Assembly (NCBI GenBank): GCA_014621425.1
Contig: JAANBB010000010.1
Coordinates: forward strand, 186,001-250,000
Length of the DNA stretch: 64,000 bases
Source of the DNA: Cylindrodendrum hubeiense
Lineage: Eukaryota > Ascomycota > Sordariomycetes > Hypocreales > Nectriaceae
Reading direction: 5' to 3'
Part shown: positions 46,627 to 58,800 of the stretch, piece by piece
How the letters are laid out: every line of letters starts with the position of its first letter
Numbering within the stretch: the first letter of the stretch is position 1
Made by a program: the position numbers and the translations under genes
The notes under the pieces: model-generated
Seen by the model: only the letters and a program-made list of their open reading frames with translations
Databases searched by the model: none
Told to the model about the DNA's origin: nothing

Positions 46627-47355
46627 TTTTACCAAGTGATGAGCAGTGTGCGGGGTTGATTGAGCCTCGATTTCAATGAGTGAAGAAGATGGATCGTGCT
46701 AAAGTGAGAATCACATTGAGACGCCCTTGGGATCTTTTCATAGATATCATGAGCTGGTAAATAAAAGGAGCCATATCCCTCCAAGTTGAAAATTGATTTC
46801 AAATGCGGAGTCGGAAAGTCTTAGCCTAAAAGTGGCATTAGTCAACAATCTTCGAGGCGGAATATAAATTCCTTGTTGATCCACCATTCGCTAAATTACC
46901 GACAGCAACACGGTTTGAAATAATTTGCAGTGTGGATCTCAATGCAATAATTGTTAGTCATGGATTGCGAGTACATCGCTCTATTTGCAGCGCTGACAAT
47001 TAAATACTGCATTTCTTTTACCAGAGTTGCAGCCTATATGAGGACGGAGTTCTCCTTAACCTCTTCATGTCATGTGAGCAGCGTGGTTGCATTATGCACT
47101 GAGATAACTCAAGAATGTTTGTATCAGGTATTTAAAGTGTGAATACTACCGACGAGTAATTGACGTTTTAGCTTTAATCACACATAACGGGCTGTTGCGT
47201 CTTTTAGGGGCCGAAGGAACGCTCAGTGAGAATGAAAAGCTTATGTGCTCCTTCCGCTATACACTTCCCCCTCCCAACTATGAACCATGCGAGTGTTCTT
47301 CCACCTAGCACCTGAAATGTTCTTTGTTCACAGCCGATGCAATACTTTTGCATGC
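46627..47355. other. Intergenic, no gene seen
   Basis: This is the promoter side of the efflux pump and the 3' region of the sugar transporter. A 63-codon + strand frame at 46951-47142 has no features. Confidence 0.5.
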
Positions 47356-49021
47356 TTAGAACTTACGAGCAGGTGTTCGCTTCTCAAAGAGCACGTCCAG
47401 CTGCTCGAAAGTCTTGCCCTTGGTCTCAGGCAGAACGAAATAGGCCAGGATCGCGAAGAAAATGCTTGGGCCGAAGAAGATCAAAGCAGTCTTAGGCCCA
47501 AGGTTGGCGTTCTCGGCGTTGACGAGGTACGGAATGGCAATGGACCATCCCATGTTGATGAGCGAGTTAATCATGGCTGCGATGGAGGTTGTCTTGGGTC
47601 GGAGACGCGGCGATGAGATCTCTCCAACGATAGTCCACCCAACAGCGCCGACTGAGAGATACCAGAGGAAGGACCAGATAATACAGAGAGCACCGACGCC
47701 TGACATGACAGAGGTCGAGGCCTTCAAAAACCCAAGGATTCCAATGCAGAGTAGACAGGGAAGAATAGAGAATGTGCCGAAGAGGAACTGAGGCCGTCGT
47801 CCGACAAGCTCGATGAGTGCGAATGCGAGAATGATGGCCAGCATCGCCATGGTAAGAGAAATGACTGTAATGACGAATGGGTTCTGAACCCCTGACAGCG
47901 TGAGGAAGTAGGCGACGTAGTTTCCGCAAAGGGGATATCCCAGAAAGTGCTGCATAACCATGGGCAGACATGCCAACCATGTACGTCTGAAGTTCGGGCC
48001 TTGGAAGCATTCAATGTAAGATGATGCCACTGCCTTGCCTTGTCGCCCGTGCTCGAGAACCTCGACTATTTGAGCGAGGTCCTCTTCAACGTTATAGAGC
48101 GGCTCATTGCCTCTCAACGACAGGAGAGACTTCCTTGCTTCATCTGTCCGAGATCGTGCAGCAAGAAAGTATGGTGACTCTGGAACAAGGGGAATGAAGA
48201 AGGCGAGGCAAAGCACGCCAAGTGGAAGTTGGGAGATAACACATCCCTTCCATGACCACGCACCCTCGACATGGGATGTGCCTTCAAGGACGCAAGCGGC
48301 GACAAAGGACCCAAACATGATCCAGAATTGGAACATAGCAAGGAGAAATCCTCGGACGTGGCTAGGTGCAAGCTCGGAGATGTAGGCGGGGACGGTACCT
48401 TGCATGAGTCCCATGGCCGCTCCAAAGAGGACTTTTGGGACGATCCAAACCTTCCAATCTGGGGAGAACAATTCTACCAGAGTACCAACCATAGTGCAGC
48501 TACAAGCACGAACAAAAGGAGTCAATATGTAATTCCACGGATGGAAGGTAGTTAATGTAAGGCAACTCACCCAACAAGAAGGAGAAATACGGGCCTGCGA
48601 CCAAGGATATCGTTCAAGTATCCAGAGGCAATTGCACCGACCATGGCACAGACATACTGCACGATGCTCCAATACAGCTGTCTATTGGCAGGGAGAGACC
48701 AAAGTTCTGTCTCAGGGTCATGGACACCAAACTTTTGAACAAACTCGGCGTTGGCAATGATTGAACCAATCAGGGTCATGTCGTATCCGATCAGCACCGC
48801 ACCCGACGAGCATGCCAGGCCTGCAATATCTGTCAGTAATTTGCTTCAAATTAAAAGTTTCCAATATAATCCTTACACGCAGCTGCAGCTCGTTTGCAGG
48901 ACCAGAGAGCGTGGAACTGCTCAGTCCATGTCAAATGAGGGACTTCGAGGGAAGTTCCCTCCTCGACTTTAGCGTCAAAATCATTCTTGACCTCCTGTGC
49001 TGGTTTTTCGTTGATAGACAT
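47356..49021 (-). CDS. MFS sugar transporter, maltose-permease-like
   Basis: Exons are 49021-48877, 48820-48571 and 48499-47356; introns 56 and 71 bp; 512 aa. Family motifs are LIGYDMTLIGSIIAN (helix 1), YLNDILGRRPVFLLLVG (loop 2-3, with the GRRP of sugar porters), PAYISELAPSHVRGFLLAM (helix 4 PxxxxE...RG), ELVGRRPQF (loop 8-9) and VLPETKGKTFEQLD (end of helix 12). The N-terminal extension (KVEEGTSLEVPHLTWTEQFHALW) is typical of alpha-glucoside/maltose permeases. It should import a mono- or disaccharide with protons. A GTAAGT lies across the stop region, so a short extra C-terminal exon cannot be ruled out, though RTPARKF is a normal family end. Together with the nearby glucosidase and glycosyltransferase it could serve glycoside uptake. 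Confidence 0.9.
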
Positions 49022-50208
49022 GTTGGCGTTCTGAGACGAATGTCGACTTCTGGGTGTGGAGTTGCGAATCTGCTTTGATGAATTGTCCAAACAGAGGCAC
49101 AGAGCTCTCCATATATTCATAACCTGACGCATGCTATCACCGTTGAACCCCAGCCGCGTATAATCTACTCTCTCCAAATCTAGTTCACCTGCTGGCGTCC
49201 CCCAGATAACGATAGCGCGATCCACCTCCCCGGATAACGAATGGGAATCCGGGGTCGAGGGAATAAAGTGGCGACGTGGAATCCAGATTCCGCTGGCCAC
49301 GGTCACGCGACATGGCGCTTTTCAGGGATGCTTTCAGGGGGCCACGTTCCGATCCAGCAATAGGTGAGGCTTGGCCGCCACCACACAATCTCGGCATTTA
49401 CGTGGCGTTCGGAATACACATTCCCCCGTCCTTTAGATCAAACCTAGTTAGACTATCACGAAGATTGAGGCCGCTACAGCCCGGATGGAACGATTAGGGG
49501 AAGATAAACGAGCACCTTGTTGCTTTCAATGGTGCGAACCTCCAGCTCCCAACAGCTTGAACCTGGGGTAAATGACATTAGCTCGGAAACTAAATCCCGC
49601 CACCATGCCTGTAGCAATGTTACAGTCCCTTGGTGTCTTGGAACTTAGCGCCTCGCTCAACCCAGAAAGCATTGCAACAAGATGGCATATCTTCCCTGGG
49701 GTTGAGTAACCGATTTCATCATTAACTAGATAGAATTCGAGGGCGTCTTTTCGTATGACAGCACCCTACAGTCCATACAGATTACTCGGTAGGCATAATA
49801 AAAGTCTATTGTAACAATGGAACAAGAAAAGATAGGGCATTCAGATTGAATTTAATTACGATTAGCAACTACCCTACACTTATAACACAGTCAAAAGGCT
49901 CAATTTAGTACGCCTTAGCAACACTGGAATCGGTTTCAACAGAGACTCCCCTAAAGAACTTATGTCTAACACACTGGCTTTATAATGTTTGCTTACTTAA
50001 GAAGCACTTTGTTGGCAGTTATTATGCAGGACGAAGTAAGGATCAACTCTCAAGCGTTGGGCCGAAGGAAATTAATTAATGCTATGACTCGCTAATACTC
50101 CATCCCTTTGCAGTAGATATTGCGCTTCCCACTTCTTTGCCGCACGGGTCCTGCGCCAAAGACTTTGGGTCTCATTTCGCCCGTCATTATCCTCAAGTGA
50201 GCAATCTA
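49022..50208. other. Intergenic, no gene seen
   Basis: This covers the promoter of the sugar transporter and the 3' region of the glycosyltransferase. The frames present are short. The part from 49790 to 50060 is AT-rich. Confidence 0.5.
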
Positions 50209-51908
50209 TCACCTCTCGCATTCCTCCAAAATTATCTTGGCTGCAACTATCGCACCATTGCCGTTGGCTTTGCAAACGGCTGCTAATTCCTTAGCCTTTC
50301 GTTTCATCGCCTCTGATCTTTCGCCCAGCAACACAATCAAGAGCTCCCTTGTGAGCTCTTCCGAAGTCCACTGCGGCTTCGAAATTCTCGTTCCCCATCG
50401 GCCAATTCCGTGCATCTCTACTCGCTGCGCATACTCATAGCAGTCAGTCCACAGTGGCAATACCACCTGCGGGATACCGGCACTGTGAGTGTGTTAGAAA
50501 ATCGAATCCAGCTAGAGGAATAGAGAGCTCCAGTTGGAGTTCTCCATTGTTGAAATTAGGAATGCAACTTACACGACAGATTCATTGTAAGAGTTTGCAC
50601 CTCCATGATGAATAGTGCATGCAATGTGTCCAGACTGCAGGACTGAAATCGGCTCAGCCAGAACCCAGTCAACGATTCTCACAACATCGGATTGGAGCTC
50701 GTTTCCAAGAATGTTCTGAAGCCTGCAACCCTCCTCATGCACTTCGTACTCTCCATGCTTCTTCAACTTCCAGAGAACTTGAAGAGGAGACCCAGATTGC
50801 TTGACCGTGTCCAGCACAGACTTCAGGGCCAGTGCGATCTCCACTGCCTGATCTTCTGCGATGGAACAGAGAGACCCCAAGTTCAAGTAAACAGTTGGGG
50901 CTATGGCCAGCCAGCTCTCCAACTTTGGATCCGTTTCTGTAATCGGAGGGGCAATGCGGAGGATCGGACCGCAAGGGATGACATGAGGTGGGACATACAC
51001 TGGGAAATCTAACTGTGGGAGAGTGCTGACAAGAATCTTCAATCCGTCAGGCCGGTCTTGAAGCAGGTCAACTGGCGTTCTCAAAGTCATGCCAGAATGG
51101 GCTGTGAGGTACTTCTGCACCTCACGTTTGTGAATGTCCTTCCTATAGGAGTAAACTGCCCAGAGAATAAAAAATACATTCAGTGGTCTCAGGTACCATG
51201 GTATGGGATATGAAAACCTAGAAAAAAGTCTATTTACTGTTAACACAGTGCTAATGGACTTGGGATCCTTGATGTATCACAGCTTAGGCCACGATGGATG
51301 TAGGAAACTTACGCCGGATATTTCCAAAGATTCGCAAACCGTGGCTGGTACGGCCCTGCGAATTCTTTGATGGCATTGGGACTGAGACAACTGAACTTGA
51401 TTCCCAGATGATAGCAGGCAGTTAAGCCGGGGGTCATGAGGCTATTGACCACAACGAGGTCGGCATCGACTTTCTTGATTACCTCGATAATGGAGTTGAC
51501 TATCTCAACCAGCTGGGGACCCTCGTACGGGATGAAGATGGGGATCGTATCCTTGATGGCCTGAAGCGTGGTTGATATCCCTGGCTTTGCCATAAAGGAA
51601 TCTGGGAGAGTGAGCTCCTTTTGATCAGGGTTCTTCCTGAGGAAGTACTGCATGACTCCCGTGCCCATGGACACACCAGTGAGTTCATGATAGACTATGG
51701 GCTTTGCCTGGGGCACTTTGCTGCGTGCCTCGTCCCAAACCGCGGCCACATCTGCTTCCAAGCCGGCAAATGTGGCGAAGTGGATCTCGACATCGGGATC
51801 GGCCTCTATCAGGGCGTGCGAGGTTGACATGAAAACATTGGCTTCTCCGCGCTCGACATTTGTGAGCATGAGAATCCGCCTGGACCGCGGGGACTTTTGT
51901 TCTGTCAT
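50209..51908 (-). CDS. Family-1 UDP-glycosyltransferase
   Basis: Exons are 51908-51313, 51217-50573 and 50482-50209; introns 95 and 90 bp; 504 aa. The N-terminal acceptor-binding half starts RRILMLTNVERGEANVF and contains HFATFAGLEADV and ADLVVVNSLMTPGLTACYHLG. A hydrophobic segment near residue 215 (PLNVFFILWAVYSY) may tether the enzyme to a membrane. The C-terminal half has TVYLNLGSLCSIAEDQAVE and the donor-binding signature HHGGANSYNE joined across an intron to AGIPQVVLPLWTDCYEYAQR. The last residues of that signature (Asp-Cys) define the sugar contact region. The enzyme should transfer a hexose, probably glucose, from UDP-sugar to a hydroxyl group of a small lipophilic acceptor. It is 0.7 kb from the LovG-type hydrolase and 4 kb from the polyketide synthase, so a polyketide glycoside is a reasonable product. 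The family call is firm. Confidence 0.92.
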
Positions 51909-52585
51909 TTTTGAGGTGCACAGAAAGAAATGGCAGGCAGAATGAGGGTTTTGAAGGCGAAGAAGGCGACGGACGACAAGAACCGGATTATTTTATGCGG
52001 ACGACTGGAATGGGCGTCGCAATCAGCCACGAAGTTTTGGTATGGCGGGGGGCGGGACGGCGGTGTCTCGGTCGAATGCATTCCGGATCAAATATGGTTT
52101 AGGTCCACAAACTAGTTACGGTGAACTCACGGCACCTTTGTCTAAGATATCTGAGACTGAGACAAGACACGGGAGAAGGGATGAGGGACAAGGGAGAAGA
52201 CGCGGGGCCCGCAGCCAATGGCAATTCGTCCAAGAGGGGCAAAGTGTTTCTACTGAATCGAGATGGAACCCGGAACTATGCCAAATCTATCTACCGGTGC
52301 ATTTGCGACATTTGGGCAGCGACACTGTCTTGTCTGGTTTAATTCGCGGCAGGCGAAGTGTTTACTACCGGATGCAGCTTAATTGCCGAAGTATTCCGGG
52401 CTATTCCGACCTATCTTTCGCAGGCATATGATAGCTGAGCAATTATTGTCTCTTGTTTTGATTACATTAATAAGGAGCTAGGGAATTCCCGCAACGCTAT
52501 TGACTCCTTTGTCAGAGGGGGTTGCCAGCGAAGAGCAGCCACACTCGACTAGTGAGGGCTAGATTTCTACATGTCTGATCCGTTC
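51909..52585. other. Intergenic: glycosyltransferase promoter and hydrolase 3' region
   Basis: The 677 bp hold only overlapping short frames without motifs. The upstream signals of the glycosyltransferase should lie within the first few hundred bases. Confidence 0.5.
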
Positions 52586-53523
52586 TCAGGCACACGTGGC
52601 CCGCTTTTCCCAAGTTCCTTCGACAACTGAGGCCAGCTCTTGGATCGTCCGCGCGTCCCGCGGCACCGTGTGGCCCTTGCCGTGGTCGAACATCATGGCG
52701 GTGTCTTCGTCGCACATGCTGTAGAGCGCCATGGCGCCGTGGATATACGGGTCGTTGCACCCGACGATGTGGCAGGTGGGCACGTCGATGATGTCCTCGC
52801 ACTCGTCGGCGAGGAGGCACTGCACCGAGTCGCCGTTGAAGCGCACCGGGGGCCAGCCGGCAAAGAAGATGCCGTACTGGAACAGGATCAGCAAAGGAAA
52901 GGGCTTTGATGCAGTGAGATGACATGACTTACCTTGATGTGCCGAGGAATGCCCTCTTCCTCCCAGCGGCGGCGCTCTTCGAGGATCAGCGTTGCAGCAG
53001 TCATGGCTCCCTCCGAGTATCCGAGAATGCCCTGTCCGCCCAGTTAGTTCAGGAGCCAATTGGAGGCTGAGCAGAGAACGTACGTCAATGGTTGGGTCCT
53101 CGTCTAGGATCTCAAAGATCCTGTTCAGGGTGGATCTGACGGCGGGTCCCGTGTACATCTCCTTGTCGCCCACGAGGCTTCGAATGGTGTCTTCGGCAGA
53201 CATGCCTTCGGGAAAGTCGCGGATCTTGTTCATCATGTCGTCCATCTCCTCGATTCCGTCAAAGTCAATGAAGCGGTAGAGCGGCGGCTGGCCAAAGTAG
53301 TTGTCGAAGCCGGCCGGCGGCTTAGCATCGTGGCCGCCGTCGATCCATTTGAAATTGACGGAGCCGGACTTCTCAATCGTCTCTGTGAAGCGACCAAGCT
53401 GAACTTTGAAGTTCTGGAGAAGAAGTGTCAGAGGCTGTGATTGGGCAGTGTTAGAGAGAGGGAGGGAGTATGCAAGCTTACCTCGGCACTGCCGAAGGCA
53501 CCGTGGAGGCAAAGAATCGTCAT
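52586..53523 (-). CDS. FSH1/LovG-type serine hydrolase (probable polyketide-releasing thioesterase)
   Basis: Exons are 53523-53482, 53413-53084, 53031-52933 and 52876-52586; introns 52-68 bp; 253 aa. The N-terminus MTILCLHGAFGSAE is the hallmark of the FSH1 alpha/beta-hydrolase family. The nucleophile elbow GILGYSEGA gives Ser130; Asp199 (VGCNDPYIHG) and His226 (GKGHTVPRD) complete the triad. The insert KWIDGGHDAKPPAG matches the loop common to fungal cluster members. LovG, a characterised relative, hydrolyses the finished chain from a reducing polyketide synthase that lacks its own thioesterase. Here the gene is divergent from exactly such a synthase, across 2.3 kb. That makes product release its most likely role, although FSH1 proteins also include general esterases. 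The antisense reading of its exons is a shadow. Confidence 0.9.
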
Positions 53524-54680
53524 TGTTATCGATGTTTGCACGTGGAAAGAAGTAGAGCAAGTTGGGTATGTTGATTTGGCAATTATGGGCGTCTACCTCG
53601 GGCTTTTTAATTTGAAGACGATCGGCCTCTCTCCCGGCCGTCTTGTCTTTCAGTCGGGCGAATTTTATCGCGCGTAGAGACCAAAAGTACCGACTAAGGC
53701 CCAAAACAAAGTTGAGACGATATTTTACCATATCTTTCCAGGGAATGTGGAGACACTGTTACGTCACGGGCAGTATGCCGTGTGCGGGAAAATTCCTGCC
53801 CAAACAACCAAGACTCCCGTTATCAGTCCGCAATTAACCCTGCTTAACGACAGCAACCGGTAGGATGTCTTTTGCACATCTTAGACGAGGCTGCCGGCCC
53901 GGTCCTAGTAGAGCGGGCTGGATAGCGTTCAGCCGTGGCGCAACCAACCTTTTGGCTAGCTCGCTGGGTTGCAGAAGGGTGATTCGGCCGTCGATCGAGA
54001 TTCGAGACAGGGCTGAGGCGAGAGCCGGAGCAGGCTAGGAGCAGATGGAGAGTAGCGCTTGCGAGCTTTTGGAAGTCGTTGATGTGAGTGGATGCGCGGT
54101 GGGGACTATCTTTGACCAAGCTCGCCAAGCTCGCCAAGCTATCCGCCCTCTTCATGCCATTCAACGTCAAAGCCAAAGCCGAAAGGACCATTCCCCCCTG
54201 GCGATCCAATTGTTCCCAGCAGATCAATCAAGGTTTCGGCTTCGGTGATGGGCATTGTTTAGCTTTTTGCGTCCGGGTCTTCGTGCTCGATCCTTTCGGT
54301 CAGTCTTGTCCGTCCGAAAGACCCGCATTCCGTTTGCAGCTTGGGAGCCCATCATCCGAATTACTGCGGAAGTGGCGAGGAGCGGCGAGCAGTGGCGAGT
54401 GGTGAAGGACATAGGTTGAGACTGAAGCAATTGACTCGTGGTTCGCGCGTGTTTCTTGACTCGTCAACTTCACCTTGGGCACCGAAACCCTCTCGGCAAA
54501 CGTCATTCCAAGCTGTCAAAGCGACAAAGAGACCCCCACTACGCGGCTCCCTTGTCTTTGCCCTGCATGATTGGATCCTCAGTCGATAGTTCCCAATCCT
54601 CTAATCTCTGTCATTTGTCAGGTGCAGGAGCTCCGTGCCCGAGCTCCGTGCCCCGATCAACTAGCGTCGTTGTTGTCATT

Positions 54681-54735
54681 GTCGGTCATGGTCGGTCGTG
54701 GTCGGTCGTGATCGGTCATGGTCGGTCATGGTCGG
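54681..54735 (+). repeat. 10-bp tandem repeat, unit GTCGGTCRTG, 5.5 copies
   Basis: Five and a half head-to-tail units of exactly 10 bp, differing only at A/G positions. Each contains CGG, the half-site of most Zn2Cys6 regulators, so the half-sites recur on one face of the helix. It lies about 1.1 kb upstream of both adjacent start codons. Confidence 0.85.
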
Positions 54736-55474
54736 ATGAGGGGGACATGCCAGATGCGGACGGGTTGATGTCTTTCATCCACCCGAGGAACAACCGAGAT
54801 ATGTGACCATCGGTGATGCATTAGTCAGATGGGGGTTTGAATTGCAGTGTACAATGATGGCTTTCTGGCATTGTAGCGCGGGCCCCCTGGAATGCGCTTC
54901 GAGATAATGTCTGTCATGGCGCCATGGCCGGCCTGTCCAACTGCCTCGAATAACGGGTGCTTGGATAATCTCACGCACATACCACCCGCGAGGCTAGTCA
55001 GATGGTTAGTATCCACAGAGGGAGGATGTGGGCATGATATGTGGACATGGCTATTTTCCCCTAGTGACGAATACCAGGTTAGGGAGCTCTGAAACACTGT
55101 GTGTATTTGGACGCGTCTAGAATCACCCCCTCGTCAGCACCTCCATTGTCTGGATGTAGGGCCTCTCTCTGTAGTTGGGTGCGGCTGTATAATACACCCG
55201 AGCGAGAGAAAAAGAAACGGGCGCATTGCGTTTGATAGACTTTGATAGACTTTTGAGAATCACGGCTTGAGTTTGCATCTCGGTCAATTTCGAAGCCCTG
55301 AAGACGAAACCATCGACCGATTCACCATACGCGCCGCAACCGCCCCGAAAACAGCAATATGACTGTGACAACACGGCGGGTTCCACAATTCCATGCTGCA
55401 CAAGCCCCTTGAGTCGCGGGAGGGGGGGTTTCTGCTGCTGATATGCCTAGGCCGAGATCGAGAATGGGCAAAAC

Positions 55475-55553
55475 AGACCAAATCAGACCCAAATCTGACC
55501 CAAATCTGACCAGCTCAGACCGAATCGGACCAAATCAGCCCCAATCAGCCCCA
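55475..55553 (+). repeat. 10-11-bp repeat, consensus GACCMAATCW, about 7 copies
   Basis: Seven diverged units with spacing 10, 11, 11, 10, 10, 10 and 10 bp. Most carry AATC or AAATC, and one of the last creates CCAAT. The array ends about 170 bp before the putative TATA of the polyketide synthase and about 280 bp before its start codon, where an activator-binding region is expected. Confidence 0.75.
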
Positions 55554-55721
55554 CGATAAGCATCTGTTTAATCACGATCCTAGGGTCGGCGGATACACCC
55601 GAGGTGGCTGAATTGTGGCCAGTGTCTCATCAAGACAATTGCCCCAGCGCAATTGCACCGACCTCTCGGCCGCAGATCAACAACAGAACAGATACACATT
55701 GCTCGGCACAAGAGACAGGCC

Positions 55722-55728
55722 TTTAAAA
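55722..55728 (+). promoter_or_regulatory. TATA-like element of the polyketide synthase gene
   Basis: TTTAAAA lies 106 bp upstream of the chosen start codon. It is followed by a C/T-rich leader up to the ATG, as in many fungal promoters. Confidence 0.45.
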
Positions 55729-55833
55729 TGCCTGCATCCCCTCCCCGTCTCTCGACCCAGGATCCAGGCTCCAGGCTCCATCATCTCTTTGCAATACCCC
55801 CCTTCCTCCAGCTCTGGTCCACACCCGCCCATC

Positions 55834-58800
55834 ATGTCTGCCACCAACAGTGCGCCTCACCTGGCGCCCATTGCCATTGTGGGCATGTCCTGTCGCCTCT
55901 CGGGTGATGTCTCCACCCCGGAGGACTTCTGGACCCTCCTGTCCCGCTCGCGCGACGGATGGAGCCCCGTGCCCAAGGATAGGTTCTCGAGCGACACCTT
56001 CTACCACCCGAACCCGCAGAAGAAGGGTTGCTTCAACTTCAAGGGCGGCTACTACATGAAGCATGATATGTCAAAGTTTGACGCGCCGTTTTTTCACATC
56101 ACCGCCCCGGAAGCCATGGCCATGGGTATGTAACATGCCCCAGCTTCGTTGTTAGACGAGCGTTGCGTGAGCTCACACAGATATGATATAGACCCCCAGC
56201 AACGGCAACTGCTAGAGTGCACCTACGAGGCGCTTGAGAATGCCGGCATCACCAAGGAGGCCATCGCCGGGCGCAACATGGGTGTCTTCATCGGCGGCAA
56301 CTCATCAGACTACCATCTGGGGTCTCTGAAGGAGTTGAATCAGGTGCCCATGTTCGACTCAACGGGTAACCACCAGTCTATTCAGGCCGGTCGCCTCTCA
56401 TATTACTTCGACCTCCGCGGGCCCTGCTTCGCCGTCGACACCGCCTGCTCGTCCGGGCTGTACGCGCTTAATTCAGCAGTCCAGGCCATCCGCTCTGGCG
56501 ACGCGGACTCGGCGATTGTAGCAGGCTGCAGTCTTCATCTGCAGCCCGACGAGATGATCTCCATGTCCATGCTGGGGTGAGTGCTCAACTGAAACTCTCA
56601 CTTGAACTGAGGCTGACCGTGTTAGTATCTACAACGACGAGGGAAAGACATTCGCCTTTGACCACCGCGCCAAGTCCGGATTCGCGCGAGGTGAGGGCGT
56701 CGGCTGTCTGGTTCTCAAGCCTCTAGACCAGGCCATAAAAGACAACGACAAGATCCGCTCAGTCATTGTCAACAGCGGCATCAACCATGACGGAAAGACT
56801 GTTGGTAAGTCATGTCGCCGTCCCCAATTTCACCAGTAATGCTAACATGTTAGGCCTCGCAACACCCAACGGTCACGCGCAAGAACAGCTCATCCGCGAC
56901 GTCTACGCGCGCGCAGGCATCTCCCCCGACGACACGGGCTTCGTTGAGGCTCATGGCACAGGCACCAAAGTCGGTGACCCCATCGAGGCCGGTGCCATCT
57001 ACCGCGTCTTTGGACCCGGGCGCACAAAGAGGTTCCCGTTATATATGGGATCCGCCAAGACAAACTTCGGTCACTTGGAGAATGCGAGCGGTCTTGTTTC
57101 CATCATCAAGGCGTCGTTGATGCTCGAGAAGGGCTTCATCCTACCCAACGTCAACTTTGAAAAGGCCAACGAGGCGATCCCACTAGACGAGTGGAACATT
57201 AAGATTCCCCACACCACTCGGCCGTGGCCAAAGAACAAGCGCTTCATTAGTGTGAATAACTTTGGCTTTGGTGGCTCCAACGCTCACGTTGTTCTGGAAC
57301 GCCCCCCGCTCTGTATTTCCGACCTCCCGCAAAGCTCTAAAAGCGAGATCCCCAAGCTATTTGTGCTGTCTGCCAACGATGAGGAGGCCGCAAAGCGCGT
57401 GGCGTCCCAGCTCGGTGTCTACATTGAGCAGCATCCCGAGGTCTTCCAAAAGCGTCTCACAAGCGATATTGCTTACACACTTGGCGAGCGAAGGAGCCAT
57501 CACTCCTGGCGCATTGCCCTCGTAGGCACATCCTGCGACGATCTCGTCGTCTCCCTGAACGGAAGCGGCGCCATCCCCGCGCGAGCACCTACCACGGCTC
57601 CCAAGATCGCCTTCGTATACACTGGCCAAGGAGCACAATGGCCTCAGATGGGCAGGGAACTTTTGGACACCAACCTTGTCTTCGCCGAGACCATGAAGGC
57701 TGCCGCAGATCACCTGAAGCAGATTGGCGCTGACTTCGACCTTCTGGAGGAACTATCCAAGGGCGAGGGAGAGTCCAACATGGACAAGGCACACATTGCC
57801 CAGCCCATCTGCACAGCCATCCAACTGGGTCTCACAGACATGATCGCAACCTGGGATGTAAAGCCCTCCATGGTCATGGGCCACTCCAGCGGTGAGATTG
57901 CCGCGGCCTACGCCACTGGCGCCATCACACTCCAAGACTCGATGGCTATTGCGTATTATCGCGGTCAACTCGCTTCCAAGCTGAAGACCAAGAACCCAGA
58001 TCTCCGTGGAGGTATGCTTGCAGTCGGCGCCGGAGCCGCTGAGATCAAGACAACCATCAAGATCCTCGGCCTTCAAAACATCACCATCGCGTGTGAGAAC
58101 TCGCCCAACTCGGTGACAGCGTCGGGTGACGAGGATGATGTCGATGCGCTCGCAGCTGAGCTCAAGAAGCGAGAGGTTTTCCACCGCAAGTTGCGAGTTG
58201 ACGTGGCCTACCACTCGGCCCACATGCAGCTTGTGGCTGACGAATACCTGGAGTCTATCAAGGACACGATCCCCAAGATCACCGAGGAGGTGGCGTTCTA
58301 CTCCTCACTCCTCGGCAACAAGCTGGACCTTACGGCCTCGCTTGGTCCTTCGTACTGGGTTGAGAACCTGACCAAGCCAGTCCTGTTCAACTCGGCGCTA
58401 CAGGAGCTCTACAACGATGGCAAGCCCGATGTCATCATCGAGATCGGCCCCCACGCTGCATTGAAGGGTCCCATCCAGCAGATCCTCAAGAGCATCAGTC
58501 AGCAGGCGGCCACCGAGGTCAAGTACTTCTCCTCGCTTGTGCGCAACCAGGATGCTACCGCCACAACGCTCAAGCTCGCCGGCGATTTATACATCAAGGG
58601 CCAGCCTCTCAACTTCAGCGTTATCAACCAGACAGAGCCCGGCGCGCAGAAGCCGGCCCTCATCTCCAACTTTGCTCCCTACCCTTGGGCACCTCACAAA
58701 TACTGGTCTGAGTCACGAGCGAGCAAGCAGCATCGCCTCAAGCCCTTTGGTCGCCATGACCTTCTCGGTGTTCTGGAAGACACTTACAGCGATGCCGAGC

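Larger units (their letters stand above)
53524..55833. promoter_or_regulatory. Divergent promoter of serine hydrolase and polyketide synthase
   Basis: This 2.3-kb stretch has no supportable gene. It is rich in short direct repeats: a 9-bp triplet near 54119-54145, a 10-bp array at 54681-54735 and a 10-11-bp array at 55475-55553 (the last two listed separately). A TTTAAAA at 55722-55728 lies about 110 bp before the synthase start. The repeats with CGG or GACC cores are candidates for regulator binding and could coordinate both genes. Confidence 0.6.

Noticed and set aside
50072..50275. Possible extra C-terminal exon of the glycosyltransferase
   Set aside because: The main frame already ends at the normal family position, and there is no convincing intron linking the two.
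52042..52431. 129-codon + strand frame upstream of the glycosyltransferase
   Set aside because: Overlaps several other frames in a promoter region and shows no domain.
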